Origin: Scatophagus argus
Lineage: Eukaryota > Chordata > Actinopteri > Scatophagidae
Reading direction: 5' to 3'
DNA length: 64,000 bases
NCBI RefSeq assembly: GCF_020382885.2
Contig: NC_058498.1
Coordinates: forward strand, 12,374,501-12,438,500
The position numbers and the translations under genes are program-made. Positions within the stretch are counted from its first letter, which is position 1, and each line of letters begins with the position of its first letter. The notes below the pieces were generated by a model. That model was not told the origin of the DNA, searched no databases, and was given only the letters and a program-made list of their open reading frames with translations. Below are positions 12,974-22,695 of this stretch, in pieces.

Positions 12974-13204
12974 AAATCAATCAATTCAAATCAGAAATCA
13001 ATGTGTGTTGGGTTGTAGTCCATTTCACAGGTCAGCCACACACACATCTTTGTTTTCTGTTGGGGATGCAACTTCACCAGTCAAAGTTCACCAAATCTCA
13101 ACACCACGTGAGGCCAAGATGCAAATTTCCTTCCCAAATGTTTTTCTTGTTGTTTGTTTGTTTTTTACCACATTGTTTTGAAGTCTGTGTATCTCTACTA
13201 ATGG

Positions 13205-13395
13205 CCTGAGGATGATCTATCTCCTGTAGAAAAAATGGGTGAGTTTGATGAGCTCCACCACCAGCAGTGCAGTGTAGATCATCATCTGAGGTTTGCACCA
13301 CTGAACTTTGTTTGTGCATGGAAGGTGATGACTCCAGAATGGCAGGCTTTGTGGGACAAGTGAAGATCACAGGTGTGGGAGTTGCAGGAATTGTT
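13205..13395 (-). pseudogene. degenerate C-terminal remnant of LRR copy A
   Basis: Downstream of the copy A stop, the minus strand still reads VIFTCPT and further broken pieces. These include a frame-shifted counterpart of copy B's juxtamembrane and membrane segment (SSVVQTSDDDLHCTAGGG aligns at DNA level with codons for QLCKTQMMIYTALLVVE). The Thr-rich stalk is missing entirely: the sequence jumps from PPFTTT to a stop and then to the pre-membrane block. This shows that copy A descends from a full membrane-anchored gene and lost its 3' part by an internal deletion plus frame-disrupting changes. Confidence 0.8.
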
Positions 13396-14727
13396 TTAGG
13401 ATAAAACTGTGGTTGTGAAGGGAGGGGTTGGGCAAATAAGTTGGTCCTCTGTTAATGATCGGATTTCCTGGCCTTTTAGATTTTCCGGATACTCACAGAC
13501 CACAGACGACAAAATCTTGCCAGAGTTTGCTTTCATCCACAGGTGAAGATATATCAGATTGCAGTCACAGTCCCAGGGGTTATCATTGAGGTAAAGTTTA
13601 GTGAGTTTTGTTAAAGGCTGAAAAATATCCCAAGGAAGCACCCGGAGGCCATTGTTAGCTAGCTTGAGTGTGGTCAGTGACTGTAGCTTTTCAAACACAT
13701 CTGCATCCAGTGAATTTATCTTGTTGCTCTGTAGATTCAGCTCTGTGAGCTTCTCAAGGCCTTCAAAGAACTCAGCATGCAAGGTGAAAAAGTGATTTTT
13801 AGACAGATCTAGCTTCTTGAGCTTCTTCAGTGGGTTGAATATTCCTTTAGGAAGAGCACTGAGGTTGTTTTGACTGAGGCTTAACTCAGTCAATTTAGGC
13901 ATTTCTCCAAAGAGCACTGGTGGTAGACTAGTTAATTTGTTATTCTGTAGGGTCAGTGATTTAAGCTGAGGAAAGCCGACAAAAAATTCTTGAGGTAAAC
14001 CAGTCAGAAGATTACTGTCCAGATATAGTTTAGATAGTTTGTCTTTATGTGGAAATAGATTAGGTGATAATTCTGCTATTTTGTTTCCTTGCAAAGCAAT
14101 TTCCTTCAAGTCAGGAAAATTTTGAAAAATTTCTTCAGGAATGGTGGTCAGCTGATTCTCGTAAAGTCGCAGTATCTGCAGTTTGTTTAGGTTCGAGAAC
14201 CAGCTGGAGGATACAGAGGAGAGATTGTTTCTAGCTAAATGGAGGAGTGAAAGGTTCTCAAGATCATCAAAGGTCCCATCTTCAATCGATTCAATCTCGT
14301 TCCCATGTAACTGGAGCTCTTTTACCTTTTTAAGGCCTTCGAATAAGCCTTCTTCTAGACCACGGAGCTTGTTAGACTTAAGTATAATAACCTGCAGGTT
14401 GCTGAGGTTTTTAAAGACTCCCACTGGGATTGATGATAATGGAGTGTTGGAGATCTCAATTTGAATGAGGTCCACCAAACCTTCAAAAGCTCCCGGCTCA
14501 ATAGATGTTGTATTAGTGTTCATGAATTCCACCTTGTTAAGTTGTGGGTTTTCAGCAAAAGCTGCTTTTGGAATTGTTTTAATCTGGCTACTCAGAAAGA
14601 AAACCTGTGTCACACCTGGTGTAAAGACACGGGGTATTTCTGTTGTGGCTGCACTGAAAACATCTTTCAAGCAGTCTGTCTCCTCAAACAGCAAAGACAG
14701 AAAAAGAAAAATGAGTCCTCTTGACAT
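13396..14727 (-). CDS. CPN2-like LRR protein, truncated copy A
   Basis: 443 aa. The N-terminus (MSRGLIFLFLSLLFE) looks like a signal peptide; about 14 leucine-rich repeats follow, then a C-terminal LRR cap (NPWDCDCNLIYLHLWM, with Cys also in VVCEYPE and QLICP). The LRR pattern and the cap match CPN2, whose cap also carries NPW-CDC, a KGQ and a QL-CP. Compared with copy B, 33 bases are deleted just after the signal peptide, removing one N-cap Cys, and the whole mucin stalk and membrane segment are gone. The frame ends TTTVLS-stop where the stalk begins in copy B. The acceptor TTATAG ends just upstream of 14736, and a 5' UTR exon lies at 14937-15000. If expressed it would be a secreted LRR protein; it may equally be a pseudogene in decay. 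The LRR frame itself is intact and about 1% different from copy B. Confidence 0.75.
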   Translation of the reverse strand: MSRGLIFLFLSLLFEETDCLKDVFSAATTEIPRVFTPGVTQVFFLSSQIKTIPKAAFAENPQLNKVEFMNTNTTSIEPGAFEGLVDLIQIEISNTPLSSIPVGVFKNLSNLQVIILKSNKLRGLEEGLFEGLKKVKELQLHGNEIESIEDGTFDDLENLSLLHLARNNLSSVSSSWFSNLNKLQILRLYENQLTTIPEEIFQNFPDLKEIALQGNKIAELSPNLFPHKDKLSKLYLDSNLLTGLPQEFFVGFPQLKSLTLQNNKLTSLPPVLFGEMPKLTELSLSQNNLSALPKGIFNPLKKLKKLDLSKNHFFTLHAEFFEGLEKLTELNLQSNKINSLDADVFEKLQSLTTLKLANNGLRVLPWDIFQPLTKLTKLYLNDNPWDCDCNLIYLHLWMKANSGKILSSVVCEYPENLKGQEIRSLTEDQLICPTPPFTTTVLS

Positions 14728-14936
14728 GTTTTTTCACTATAAAAAGAAAAAGAAATATATAGAAGATATCATTTCAAACAGCAAATACAGTTTAGAAGGT
14801 ATATGACTTTTTGCCTTTCTGGTGATAATATATGAGTGCTCACATATCAGTAGCATCATACAAAGTTTTGCTATGTTAATTTATCCTTAAATCTCTATGC
14901 TGTTAGGTTCAAATGCCAAAGAGATAATTTGCTTAC

Positions 14937-15000
14937 CTTATTATTTCCTGTCCCAGGATGAAGCTGGTTGCTACAGCAGTGAGGAAACGCGAATAAGCTC
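14937..15000 (-). other. 5' UTR exon of copy A (approximate 5' end)
   Basis: The minus strand shows AATAATAAG followed by GTAAGC, a good donor, and the same exon and donor occur before copy B (21529). The acceptor TTTTATAG lies just before the start codon, giving a 200-base intron. The transcription start is not defined; 15000 is an estimate. Confidence 0.6.
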
Positions 15001-15011
15001 AGTCTCACTGG

Positions 15012-15017
15012 TTATCT
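15012..15017 (-). promoter_or_regulatory. GATA-type motif upstream of copy A
   Basis: AGATAA on the minus strand, embedded in ATAAGATAACC and about 75 bases upstream of the exon 1 donor. A second AGATAA, on the plus strand, lies at 15098-15103. The same context occurs before copy B and lrrc15. In mammals GATA1 drives platelet-glycoprotein genes; use here is inference. Confidence 0.4.
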
Positions 15018-15109
15018 TATGTATCGGTGCTGGCCAGCAGCCCTCATGTGCATTGCATGACATGTGAGGCGGGGTGTAACACACTTCTGCAGCCTGAGAT
15101 AAGAGCAAG

Positions 15110-17340
15110 GATGGAAAGCTTTCAGTTAGATATGTTATATTCTTCAACTACTTATGTAAACAACAGATGTTTTTTTAAAAAGTTTAATATTCATCATTCA
15201 TGCACACACTCTAAACATGAACATACTGTAAGGTATGTAAATAATAGGGATTAAAAATCCCATCTATTGACTATTTAGTGATCACAGTAGGATCACCATC
15301 CTGGAAAACAGGTCATGAGATGCTGTTTAAGTAACAAAATCTCAATACTTTTAGATACATTCGTGTTTTTCTTCTTCCTTTTCCTTTCAGTTTATGTATG
15401 ACACAATATGTCAGTGTAAAGCTACTTCCTATTTCTATCACTTAACCTTAACCTTACTTGTGGGTAAATTCCTTTTCAAAAGCATTTAAAATGTTTTTTA
15501 AAAACTTGTTTCCTCCGCTACAGTCCTGAACAATGTCTAGGTACAGGATAAAATCCTAACAGATTCATGATGAATGAAGTTGTACAACCACAAAGTTCAG
15601 TAAATGGACACAATATAGGATTGCTCCCATTAAAATTAGTGCATTTATTAAATGTATAGCGCTTTGCATTGCAAGTGTGGAAACCTTGAGATAAAATGTG
15701 CTATAGTGGAATCTCTTACATCTGTTACCAAAAATACACACTTCATCCCTCTGCATGAAATTTGAAATAGATCATGGAACTCATAAATACAGTGTCATCA
15801 CTTCAAACTTTATTTTATTTTATTTAATTTTTCATTTTTGCCAGGGCTTTTACATGGAGTTTCCCCTTTAACTGCAGTGATTCTATGTGGTTTGTTTGAG
15901 CGACGCAGATTTGTTTGTTTATTTTATCATATTTATATAACTCTCCTAAAAATCAATAGAAAGGTGTAAAGAGAAAAGAAAGAAAAAATAAACTAGACTC
16001 TCTTATCTGTGTCACTTAATCAAGTGAAACACTTGAATCTTTTTCTATCGTCTTTGTGCAGTTTTATTCAATACAAAAGTGCCCTCTGGTGGAACAGATT
16101 AAAATCTCTACATCTCTGCATTTGCTGAGTTTCCTCTTGGCACAGCAAGAGACAAGGAAATGTATTCACATCAACAACAAAAATTAGTAAAAGGCAAAGA
16201 TGAGAACCAAACTATTTGTCCACAGAAGATGAAAACAGGACAGTTTATTACAAGTTCAGTAAGCAAACGTTATCTCATTAATAAAGAAAATATAGTGGCC
16301 TGTGAGAGTACAGACTGGTACTCTTTCAGGTGGAAACATAATCATTATGCATATGCTTTGACCTGAGAGGTTAATAAAAGAAAAATAAAACAACTAAAAT
16401 GTTGGCTGTTAGAAGTTCTCTGACAGGGAACCCTAGTTAGCCATAACATGGGCATCAGATATGAGTAAACACATGAGCTGTTTTAAAGTAGTCAGAATGT
16501 GGATGGTTTAGGGATATACAGGATATACATATAAGGTATGAAAACCCTAAAACTGAAGCTGGTGCTTACATGTGACCTAGAGTTATTGTTCCGTGTCATA
16601 GTCATTATTTGTGCTGTACTGTAAGAGCAGACAACAGGCCATCAGTTCTGTCTAAGATGAATTTTAGTTTTTCTGTTATTATCTCTCTTACACATGCGCA
16701 ATCTCACACACGTGTCCACACAGACTGGGTTAATGAATCTGACCTACTGTTCCTTTCCTGTGCTACTATCTAATTAAGGTATAATTAATTTTTTTAACCT
16801 TTAGTTATTGGGCAGATGACCCTATCAAACATAAATCCCAATCTCAGACAGCTGCTCAATGGTTTCCACTCTGCCCCATAAAAATAAAAAAATAAATAAA
16901 AAACAAATTATATAATAATAAAAAATAAATCTATAATTCGTCACTGCACAAGAAAGAACATTTTAATTTAGTCTGCTCAGTTGTCATCTAAATTGCAGAC
17001 ATATGCATACCATTTCTAGGTTGTGTTAGATAAAGCTTAAGCTTTTCTTGTTTTCCATGACTGAGACAGAAAATTAGGCCTCTTGGATCTCTGTCTCCCC
17101 TTGCTGTAAAAGCATGTCTGTGCCCGCCAAAAGTCGCATTTCTGTCATCACAGAACAGATGTCCAGGAAAACATTGTTTTTAAAATAACTGTACAACCCA
17201 TTATTTTTTATAACAAATTATTAGTTTTTAGAAATACTGTGCACCAGAATGAGACATTTCTACAGCATATGTACAACCTGCTAAATCATGTCATCATCAA
17301 CATAATATTAGTAATATATAACATTACTTTAATTAATATT
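15110..17340. other. spacer between the tandem LRR copies
   Basis: No gene recognised. From about 15250 to 15780 the sequence aligns with 22310-22760 upstream of copy B at roughly 80-85% by eye (shared string ctatttagtgatcacagta), marking the upstream end of the duplicated unit. The rest is AT-rich, with an A/T-simple stretch near 16880-16935. Confidence 0.6.
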
Positions 17341-17351
17341 TTATTCACATT

Positions 17352-17357
17352 TTTATT
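17352..17357 (-). terminator. candidate polyadenylation signal of copy B
   Basis: AATAAA on the minus strand, about 1.35 kb beyond the stop codon, in the block shared with copy A (12643-12648) and close to where homology between the two copies ends. Confidence 0.4.
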
Positions 17358-17539
17358 GAAGTTACCAAAATTAGTATTTTTACATTAATAGTGGAACACA
17401 TAACAACATGTATGTGAAAGGGGTGGTTCATTGTGATAGACCCACAGAGAATTACAACCTGACTTAATTGCTGCTGGATGTTTAAACAGGAAGCTATTTT
17501 CCAATCAAGTTTGTATAAACTTTATAAGATGATAATAAA

Positions 17540-17690
17540 CTATATAGGTAAAAGTATTGGGGCACCTAAACATTACACCAACTAGAACTTTAATGACATC
17601 ACATTCTAAATTCATAGATGGCTTTTGCAGCTATAACAGCTTCCATTTTTTTCACCTCTTTGCTCAGATAGAACAGAAGTGAATGGGAGG
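17540..17690 (+). mobile_element. MITE-like interspersed repeat fragment
   Basis: It starts with 'aaaagtattggggcaccta' followed by 'aactttaatgacatcacatt' and 'tttgcagctataacagcttc'. I recognise this as a widespread teleost non-autonomous DNA element whose end carries a 'caatacttttg'-type terminus. It is internally deleted and lacks its right end. It lies downstream of copy B, possibly within its 3' UTR. Confidence 0.5.
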
Positions 17691-17939
17691 TGGTTCACCA
17701 GTGTTACCTTCATGTTGGTGTGACTGTGCCCTTAAGCTCTGAAAAGCAGAAGGAAACTGCTGATTCAGGTCGTAATTCTCTGTAAAATCACATTGTCACA
17801 TCTTTTTTTCACACTGTCATCTATACATTGTTATTATAAAAACAATCATCATCAACAACAATCATCATAGGCGCCTTAAGTAGATGTACATGTTAGCATT
17901 AATGAGTAAATAGTGGTTCAATATCTTACTTAAGGATGT

Positions 17940-18075
17940 TTTCAATTCAATTCAGTTTATTTATATAGTGGCAATTCATGACAAAAGTTATCTCATTACA
18001 CTTTCCAATTAGAGAGACCAAACTCTTTAATTAAACTTTGTAATACATTGTTTAACCTTCCGCCCAATCTCCCAC
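17940..18075 (-). mobile_element. L2-like LINE 3'-end fragment
   Basis: It begins with attcaattcagtttatttatatag followed by a 'caattcatgacaaaagttatctc' stretch. This is the reverse complement of the 3' end common to teleost L2-like LINEs. Only the untranslated end is present and no reverse-transcriptase codons are seen. Confidence 0.55.
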
Positions 18076-18700
18076 CCACCCATTTGATTTATTCATTGTT
18101 ATTAGTTAGGCCAGGCATGGCAACATAATGATTTATGTTTGTATTTCTGTATACAGAAAAAGGAAAAAAACATCCATCCATCCATCCATTCCTGCTCACC
18201 CCCTGTACTAAATAAAAGGATGAATGGCTCTTGGTTTATGGTGTTTGAATGTGCCCACCACTTAGAGGTTCAATGATCCAGTTCTTCTCCTACTCCAGTC
18301 TCAGCGCAGTCTGTACAGTTTTTCACTGTTGTCGCTATTGTCATGTTTCTGACTAAAGAGCTGCCAATTACAAGAGTTGGTTTCTCAGTGTGGTGTGTCA
18401 CTGAGTGGGGAGAACCTGTTGGAAAGGTAGGGGGTGAACCCTGGGCTTGTTGTTAGGACTATGCCTCCTTCGTACAGTTACCCAGCCTCCACGGTTTCCC
18501 GCCTGCTCGGGAGTTACCAGGGGCCGGCTAAAAGGAGCTACACTAGATCCATCCTCACCGGCTACTGAGGGGAAGTGTTTGATTTGAACAGGTGTTCAAA
18601 GTGACAATGTCAAATTACTCGCCAAGTAATATGGCTGCTAATCTATTGATTCACCATGAATGGCATTGAACAAGTGAACAATGCCGACAGTTATGTTGTT

Positions 18701-21343
18701 TTAAAGTCTGTGAGTCTCTGCCTCTAGTAGAGGCTGGAGGATGACCTCTCTCCTGTAAGAGAAATGGGTAAGTTTGACCCTATGGTATATCTTCTCTCTG
18801 TGCTGCAGCAAGTGGTAAAGAGACAGGGTGAACTTAGCCAGCGCCAGTGTACATGTGATCTCCACGACCAGCAATGCAGTATAGATCATCATCTGAGTTT
18901 TGCACAGCTGAACTTTGTTTCTGCACGGACACAGAAGGGAAGGCGATGACTGCTGAACGGCAGTGTGGATCTGTGGAGCTGTGGGGCAAGTGAAGATCAC
19001 TGGAGTGATTTGTGGAGAAGATGATGTTCTTTGGGTGGTGGCTGGTTGGATAGTTCTGAGAGTCGTGGTTATGGGCCTGACTGTTGTAGGTATAGTTGTG
19101 GTGGTTCTAAGTGCAGATGTTGTCATAGCGGTGGTGGCTGGTGTTGTTGTTGTTGTTAAAGTGGTGGTTGGTGCAGTTGTTGCAATAGTGGTGGTTGGCA
19201 CAGTCGTTGTTAAAGTGGTGGTCGGTGGTGTTGTTGTTAAAGTGGTGGTTGGTGCAATTGTTGTCATAGTGGTGGTTGGCACAGTCGTTATTAAAGTGGT
19301 GGTCGGTGGTGTTGTTGTTAGAGTGGTGGTTGGCACAGTCGTTGTTAAAGTGGTGGTCGGTGGTGTTGTTGTTAAAGTGGTGGTTGGTGCAGTTGTTGTC
19401 ATTAAAGTGGTGGTTGGCACAGTCGTTGTTAAAGTGGTGGTCGGTGGTGTTGTTGTTAAAGTGGTGGTTGGTGCAGTTGTTGTCATTAAAGTGGTGGTTG
19501 GCACAGTTGTTGTTAAAGTGGTGGTCGGTGATGTTGTTGTTAAAGTGGTGGTTGGTGCAGTTGTTGTCATAGTGGTGGTTGGCACAGTTGTTGTTAAAGT
19601 GGTGGTTGGTGCAGTTGTTATCATAGTGGTGGTTGGTGAAGTCGTTGTCATTAAAGTGGTGGTTGGTGAAGTTGTTGTCAAAGTGGTGGTTGTTGGTGTT
19701 GGTGCAGTTGTTGTTAAAGTGGTGGTTGGTGCAGCTGTTGTTATAGTGGTTGTTGGTATTGTCATTGTGGTTGTGGCAAGTGCTGTGGTGGAGACAGTAG
19801 TGGTTGTTCGAGTTGTAGCCAACAAAGTGATTGTTGGTGTTGTGGTACTAGGCTCTGTGGTTGGACGAGCAGTGGTGGGTGTGGTGGTTGGAACAGTGGT
19901 GGTTTGTGTTGTAGTGGTGAGCATGATAGTGGTTGGTTCTGTAGTCGGAAGTGTTGTGGTAGTTGTGGAAGTTATGGTAGAGGTCAGAAGAGTAGTTGTG
20001 AAGGGAGGGGTTGGACAAATAAGTTGGTCCTCTGTCAATGATCGGATTTCCTGGCCTTTTAGATTTTCCGGATACTCACAGACCACAGACGACAAAATCT
20101 TGCCAGAGTTTGCTTTCATCCACAGGTGAAGATATATCAGATTGCAGTCACAGTCCCAGGGGTTATCATTGAGGTAAAGTTTAGTGAGTTTTGTTAAAGG
20201 CTGAAAAATATCCTGAGGAAGCCCCCGGAGGCCATTGTGAGCTAGCTTGAGTGTGGTCAGTGACTGTAGCTTTTCAAACACATCTGCATCCAGTGAATTT
20301 ATCTTGTTGCTCTGTAGATTCAGCTCTGTGAGCTTCTCAAGGCCTTCAAAGAACTCAGCATGCAAGGTGAAAAAGTGATTTTTAGACAGATCTAGCTTCT
20401 TGAGCTTCTTCAGTGGGTTGAATATTCCTTTAGGAAGAGCACTGAGGTTGTTTTGACTGAGGCTTAACTCAGTCAATTTAGGCATTTCTCCAAAGAGCAC
20501 TGGTGGTAGACTAGTTAATTTGTTATTCTGTAGGGTCAGTGATTTAAGCTGAGGAAAGCCGACAAAAAATTCTTGAGGTAAACCAGTCAGAAGATTACTG
20601 TCCAGATATAGTTTAAATAGTTTGTCTTTATGTGGAAATAGATTAGGTGATAATTCTGCTATTTTGTTTCCTTGCAAAGCAATTTCCTTCAAGTTAGGAA
20701 AATTTTGAAAAATTTCTTCAGGAATGGTGGTCAGCTGATTCTCGTAAAGTCGCAGTGTCTGCAGTTTGTTTAGGTTCGAGAACCAGCTGGAGGATACAGA
20801 GGAGAGATTGTTTCTAGCTAAATGGAGGAGTGAAAGGTTCTCAAGATCATCAAAGGTCCCATCTTCAATCGATTCAATCTCGTTCCCATGTAACTGGAGC
20901 TCTTTTACTTTTTTAAGGCCTTCGAATAAGCCTTCTTCTAGACCACGGAGCTTGTTAGACTTAAGTATAATAACCTGCAGGTTGCTGAGGTTTTTAAAGA
21001 CTCCCACTGGGATTGATGATAATGGAGTGTTGGAGATCTCAATTTGAATGAGGTCCACCAAACCTTCAAAAGCTCCCGGCTCAATAGATGTTGTATTAGT
21101 GTTCATGAATTCCACCTTCTTAAGTTGTGGGTTTTCAGCAAAGGCTGCTTTTGGAATTGTTTTAATCTGGCTACTCAGAAAGTAAACCTGTGTCACACCT
21201 GGTCTCAAGACACGGGGTATTTCTGTTACGGTTCCACTGAAAACATCTTTCAAGCAGTCTGTCTCCTTTAGACATTGTTGGTCTTGAGTCAGTGAAGTCT
21301 CAAACAGCAAAGACAGAAAAAGAAAACTGAGTCCTCTCGACAT
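18701..21343 (-). CDS. CPN2-like LRR receptor with mucin stalk (copy B)
   Basis: 880 aa, probably a cell-surface mucin-type LRR protein. In order: signal peptide (about 1-20); N-cap with Cys24 and Cys30; about 14 LRRs (51-393); C-cap 394-443 starting NPWDCDC; a Thr/Pro stalk (about 447-780) built from TTTLTTTxPTTT-like units; Cys786, Cys805, Cys807 and Cys814 before a hydrophobic segment (about 817-846); and a basic tail to 880. The LRR domain matches CPN2 best (an 'AF..NP.L.KV.F.NT' stretch and the C-cap), but CPN2 is a soluble plasma subunit with no stalk or anchor. The layout instead recalls GPIb-alpha: LRR, mucin, juxtamembrane Cys, membrane. The predicted membrane helix carries Glu and Lys, as some assembling receptors do. 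The single coding exon is preceded by a short intron and a 5' UTR exon. It is a tandem paralogue of the 13.4 kb copy. The ligand is unknown. Confidence 0.85.
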   Translation of the reverse strand: MSRGLSFLFLSLLFETSLTQDQQCLKETDCLKDVFSGTVTEIPRVLRPGVTQVYFLSSQIKTIPKAAFAENPQLKKVEFMNTNTTSIEPGAFEGLVDLIQIEISNTPLSSIPVGVFKNLSNLQVIILKSNKLRGLEEGLFEGLKKVKELQLHGNEIESIEDGTFDDLENLSLLHLARNNLSSVSSSWFSNLNKLQTLRLYENQLTTIPEEIFQNFPNLKEIALQGNKIAELSPNLFPHKDKLFKLYLDSNLLTGLPQEFFVGFPQLKSLTLQNNKLTSLPPVLFGEMPKLTELSLSQNNLSALPKGIFNPLKKLKKLDLSKNHFFTLHAEFFEGLEKLTELNLQSNKINSLDADVFEKLQSLTTLKLAHNGLRGLPQDIFQPLTKLTKLYLNDNPWDCDCNLIYLHLWMKANSGKILSSVVCEYPENLKGQEIRSLTEDQLICPTPPFTTTLLTSTITSTTTTTLPTTEPTTIMLTTTTQTTTVPTTTPTTARPTTEPSTTTPTITLLATTRTTTTVSTTALATTTMTIPTTTITTAAPTTTLTTTAPTPTTTTLTTTSPTTTLMTTTSPTTTMITTAPTTTLTTTVPTTTMTTTAPTTTLTTTSPTTTLTTTVPTTTLMTTTAPTTTLTTTPPTTTLTTTVPTTTLMTTTAPTTTLTTTPPTTTLTTTVPTTTLTTTPPTTTLITTVPTTTMTTIAPTTTLTTTPPTTTLTTTVPTTTIATTAPTTTLTTTTTPATTAMTTSALRTTTTIPTTVRPITTTLRTIQPATTQRTSSSPQITPVIFTCPTAPQIHTAVQQSSPSLLCPCRNKVQLCKTQMMIYTALLVVEITCTLALAKFTLSLYHLLQHREKIYHRVKLTHFSYRREVILQPLLEAETHRL
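19080..19990 (-). repeat. coding minisatellite, Thr/Pro mucin stalk
   Basis: Tandem degenerate repeats within copy B. The basic unit is about 24-27 bases and encodes PTTTLTTT-type octa/nonapeptides with one variable residue (A, V, P or S before PTTT). Longer blocks containing TTTLMTTT recur and give a higher-order pattern. It provides dozens of potential O-glycosylation sites. The repeat makes the opposite strand open for 388 codons of Val/Gly-rich nonsense. Confidence 0.95.
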
Positions 21344-21528
21344 GTTTTTTCACTATAAAAAGAAAAAGAAATATATAGAAGATATCATTTCAAATAGCAA
21401 ATACAGTTTAAAAGGTATATGACTTTTTGCCTTTCTGGTGATAATATATGAGTGCTCACATATCAATAGCATCATACAAAGTTTTGCTATGTCAACTTAT
21501 CCTAAGAGATAAGAGATCATTTGCTTAC

Positions 21529-21600
21529 CTTGTTATTTCCTGTCCCAGGATGAAGCCGGTTGCTACAACAGTGAGGAGACACGAATAAGCTCAGTTGGTT
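21529..21600 (-). other. 5' UTR exon of copy B (approximate 5' end)
   Basis: The donor AATAACAAG followed by GTAAGC is shared with copy A. The acceptor TTTTATAG lies just upstream of the ATG at 21343, giving an intron of about 175 bases. The transcription start is estimated. Confidence 0.6.
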
Positions 21601-21604
21601 ATCT
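21599..21604 (-). promoter_or_regulatory. GATA-type motif upstream of copy B
   Basis: AGATAA in ATAAGATAACC, at the same offset from exon 1 as in copy A. A second AGATAA on the plus strand lies at 21690-21695. Both motifs survive in flanks that have otherwise drifted. Confidence 0.4.
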
Positions 21605-21749
21605 TATGTATCAGTGTAGGCCAGCAGCCAGCACCCCTCAAGTGTGTTGCATCACATGTGAGGGGGGTGTAACACACGTCTGCAGCCTGAGATAAGAGCA
21701 AGGATGGAAAGCTTTCAGTGTTGCTACTGGATGGGTATGTTATATTCTT

Positions 21750-22689
21750 CACCTATTATGTAAACAATAGATTTATTTAAGGTTTAATATTCATCATTCA
21801 TGCACACACTATAAACATGAACATAGTGTAATATGTAAACATTTTGTCATTTTGAAAATATCATATCAAAGCAGAAACAAAGTTAGACTTACCCACAATT
21901 TTCTTCTATTTCACTTGTCTCTAGTTCTGCTTTGTTGATTATGTTATGTCTTAACTTATTTTCATGCAAAAAGACTTGCTTTATTATTTGTGACTAAATT
22001 ATTTTTTTCTGATATTTGTAATGACAGGCAAAGCAAGATCTGGAATTTCTGGATTTCAGCCAAAGTTTTCAAACATTATTCTGGCTTCCTTCCATTAGAT
22101 GGCAGTCTTTTTGACTGTATATAATTTACAGTTTTTAATCAATATGAAAGTAGGCATAGGCTAGATAAGTGGCTGAAGTTGTGCTCCATTACTGTGTTTT
22201 TATTTTTCAAAAAAATGCAGATGGCTGTCGATGCAACCCTAAATATTTGTTGTCCACAGTTGACCAATTTCAAACTTACCTCAGTCTGGACTGGATTTGT
22301 TCCTTTAGGATTACAAATCATGTTCACAGACTATTTAGTGATCACAGTACGATTACCATCCTGGATAAACAGGCCACAATATGCTGTTTAAGTAACAAAA
22401 TCTCAGTACTTTTGGATGTGTTAATGTATTTTTATTTTCATTTTTATTTTCTTTCATATAATGTATAATACAATATGTCAGTGTAATGCTACTTCCCTTT
22501 TCTCTCACTTAACCTTTATTTGTGGATAAATTCCTTTTCACAAGTACTTAAAATGTTTTAAGTTTTTTCCTCCTCTACTCTCCTGAACAATGTGTAGGTA
22601 AAGCATAAAATGCTTCATGATGAAGTTGTAAGACCACAAAGTTCAGTAAATGGACACAATATAAGATTGCTCCCATGAAAAGTAGAGCA
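21750..22689. other. spacer between copy B and lrrc15
   Basis: No gene recognised. It includes DNA homologous to 15250-15780 (copy A upstream flank) and about 500 extra bases at about 21830-22310 that copy A's flank lacks, either an insertion here or a deletion there. Confidence 0.6.
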
Positions 22690-22695
22690 TTTATT
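22690..22695 (-). terminator. candidate polyadenylation signal of lrrc15
   Basis: AATAAA on the minus strand, about 550 bases after the lrrc15 stop codon; it would give a moderate 3' UTR. Confidence 0.45.

Noticed and set aside
18963-20129. 388-codon plus-strand open frame, Val/Gly-rich
   Set aside because: It is the antisense shadow of the mucin minisatellite in LRR copy B. Composition follows the repeat, and there is no start context or domain.
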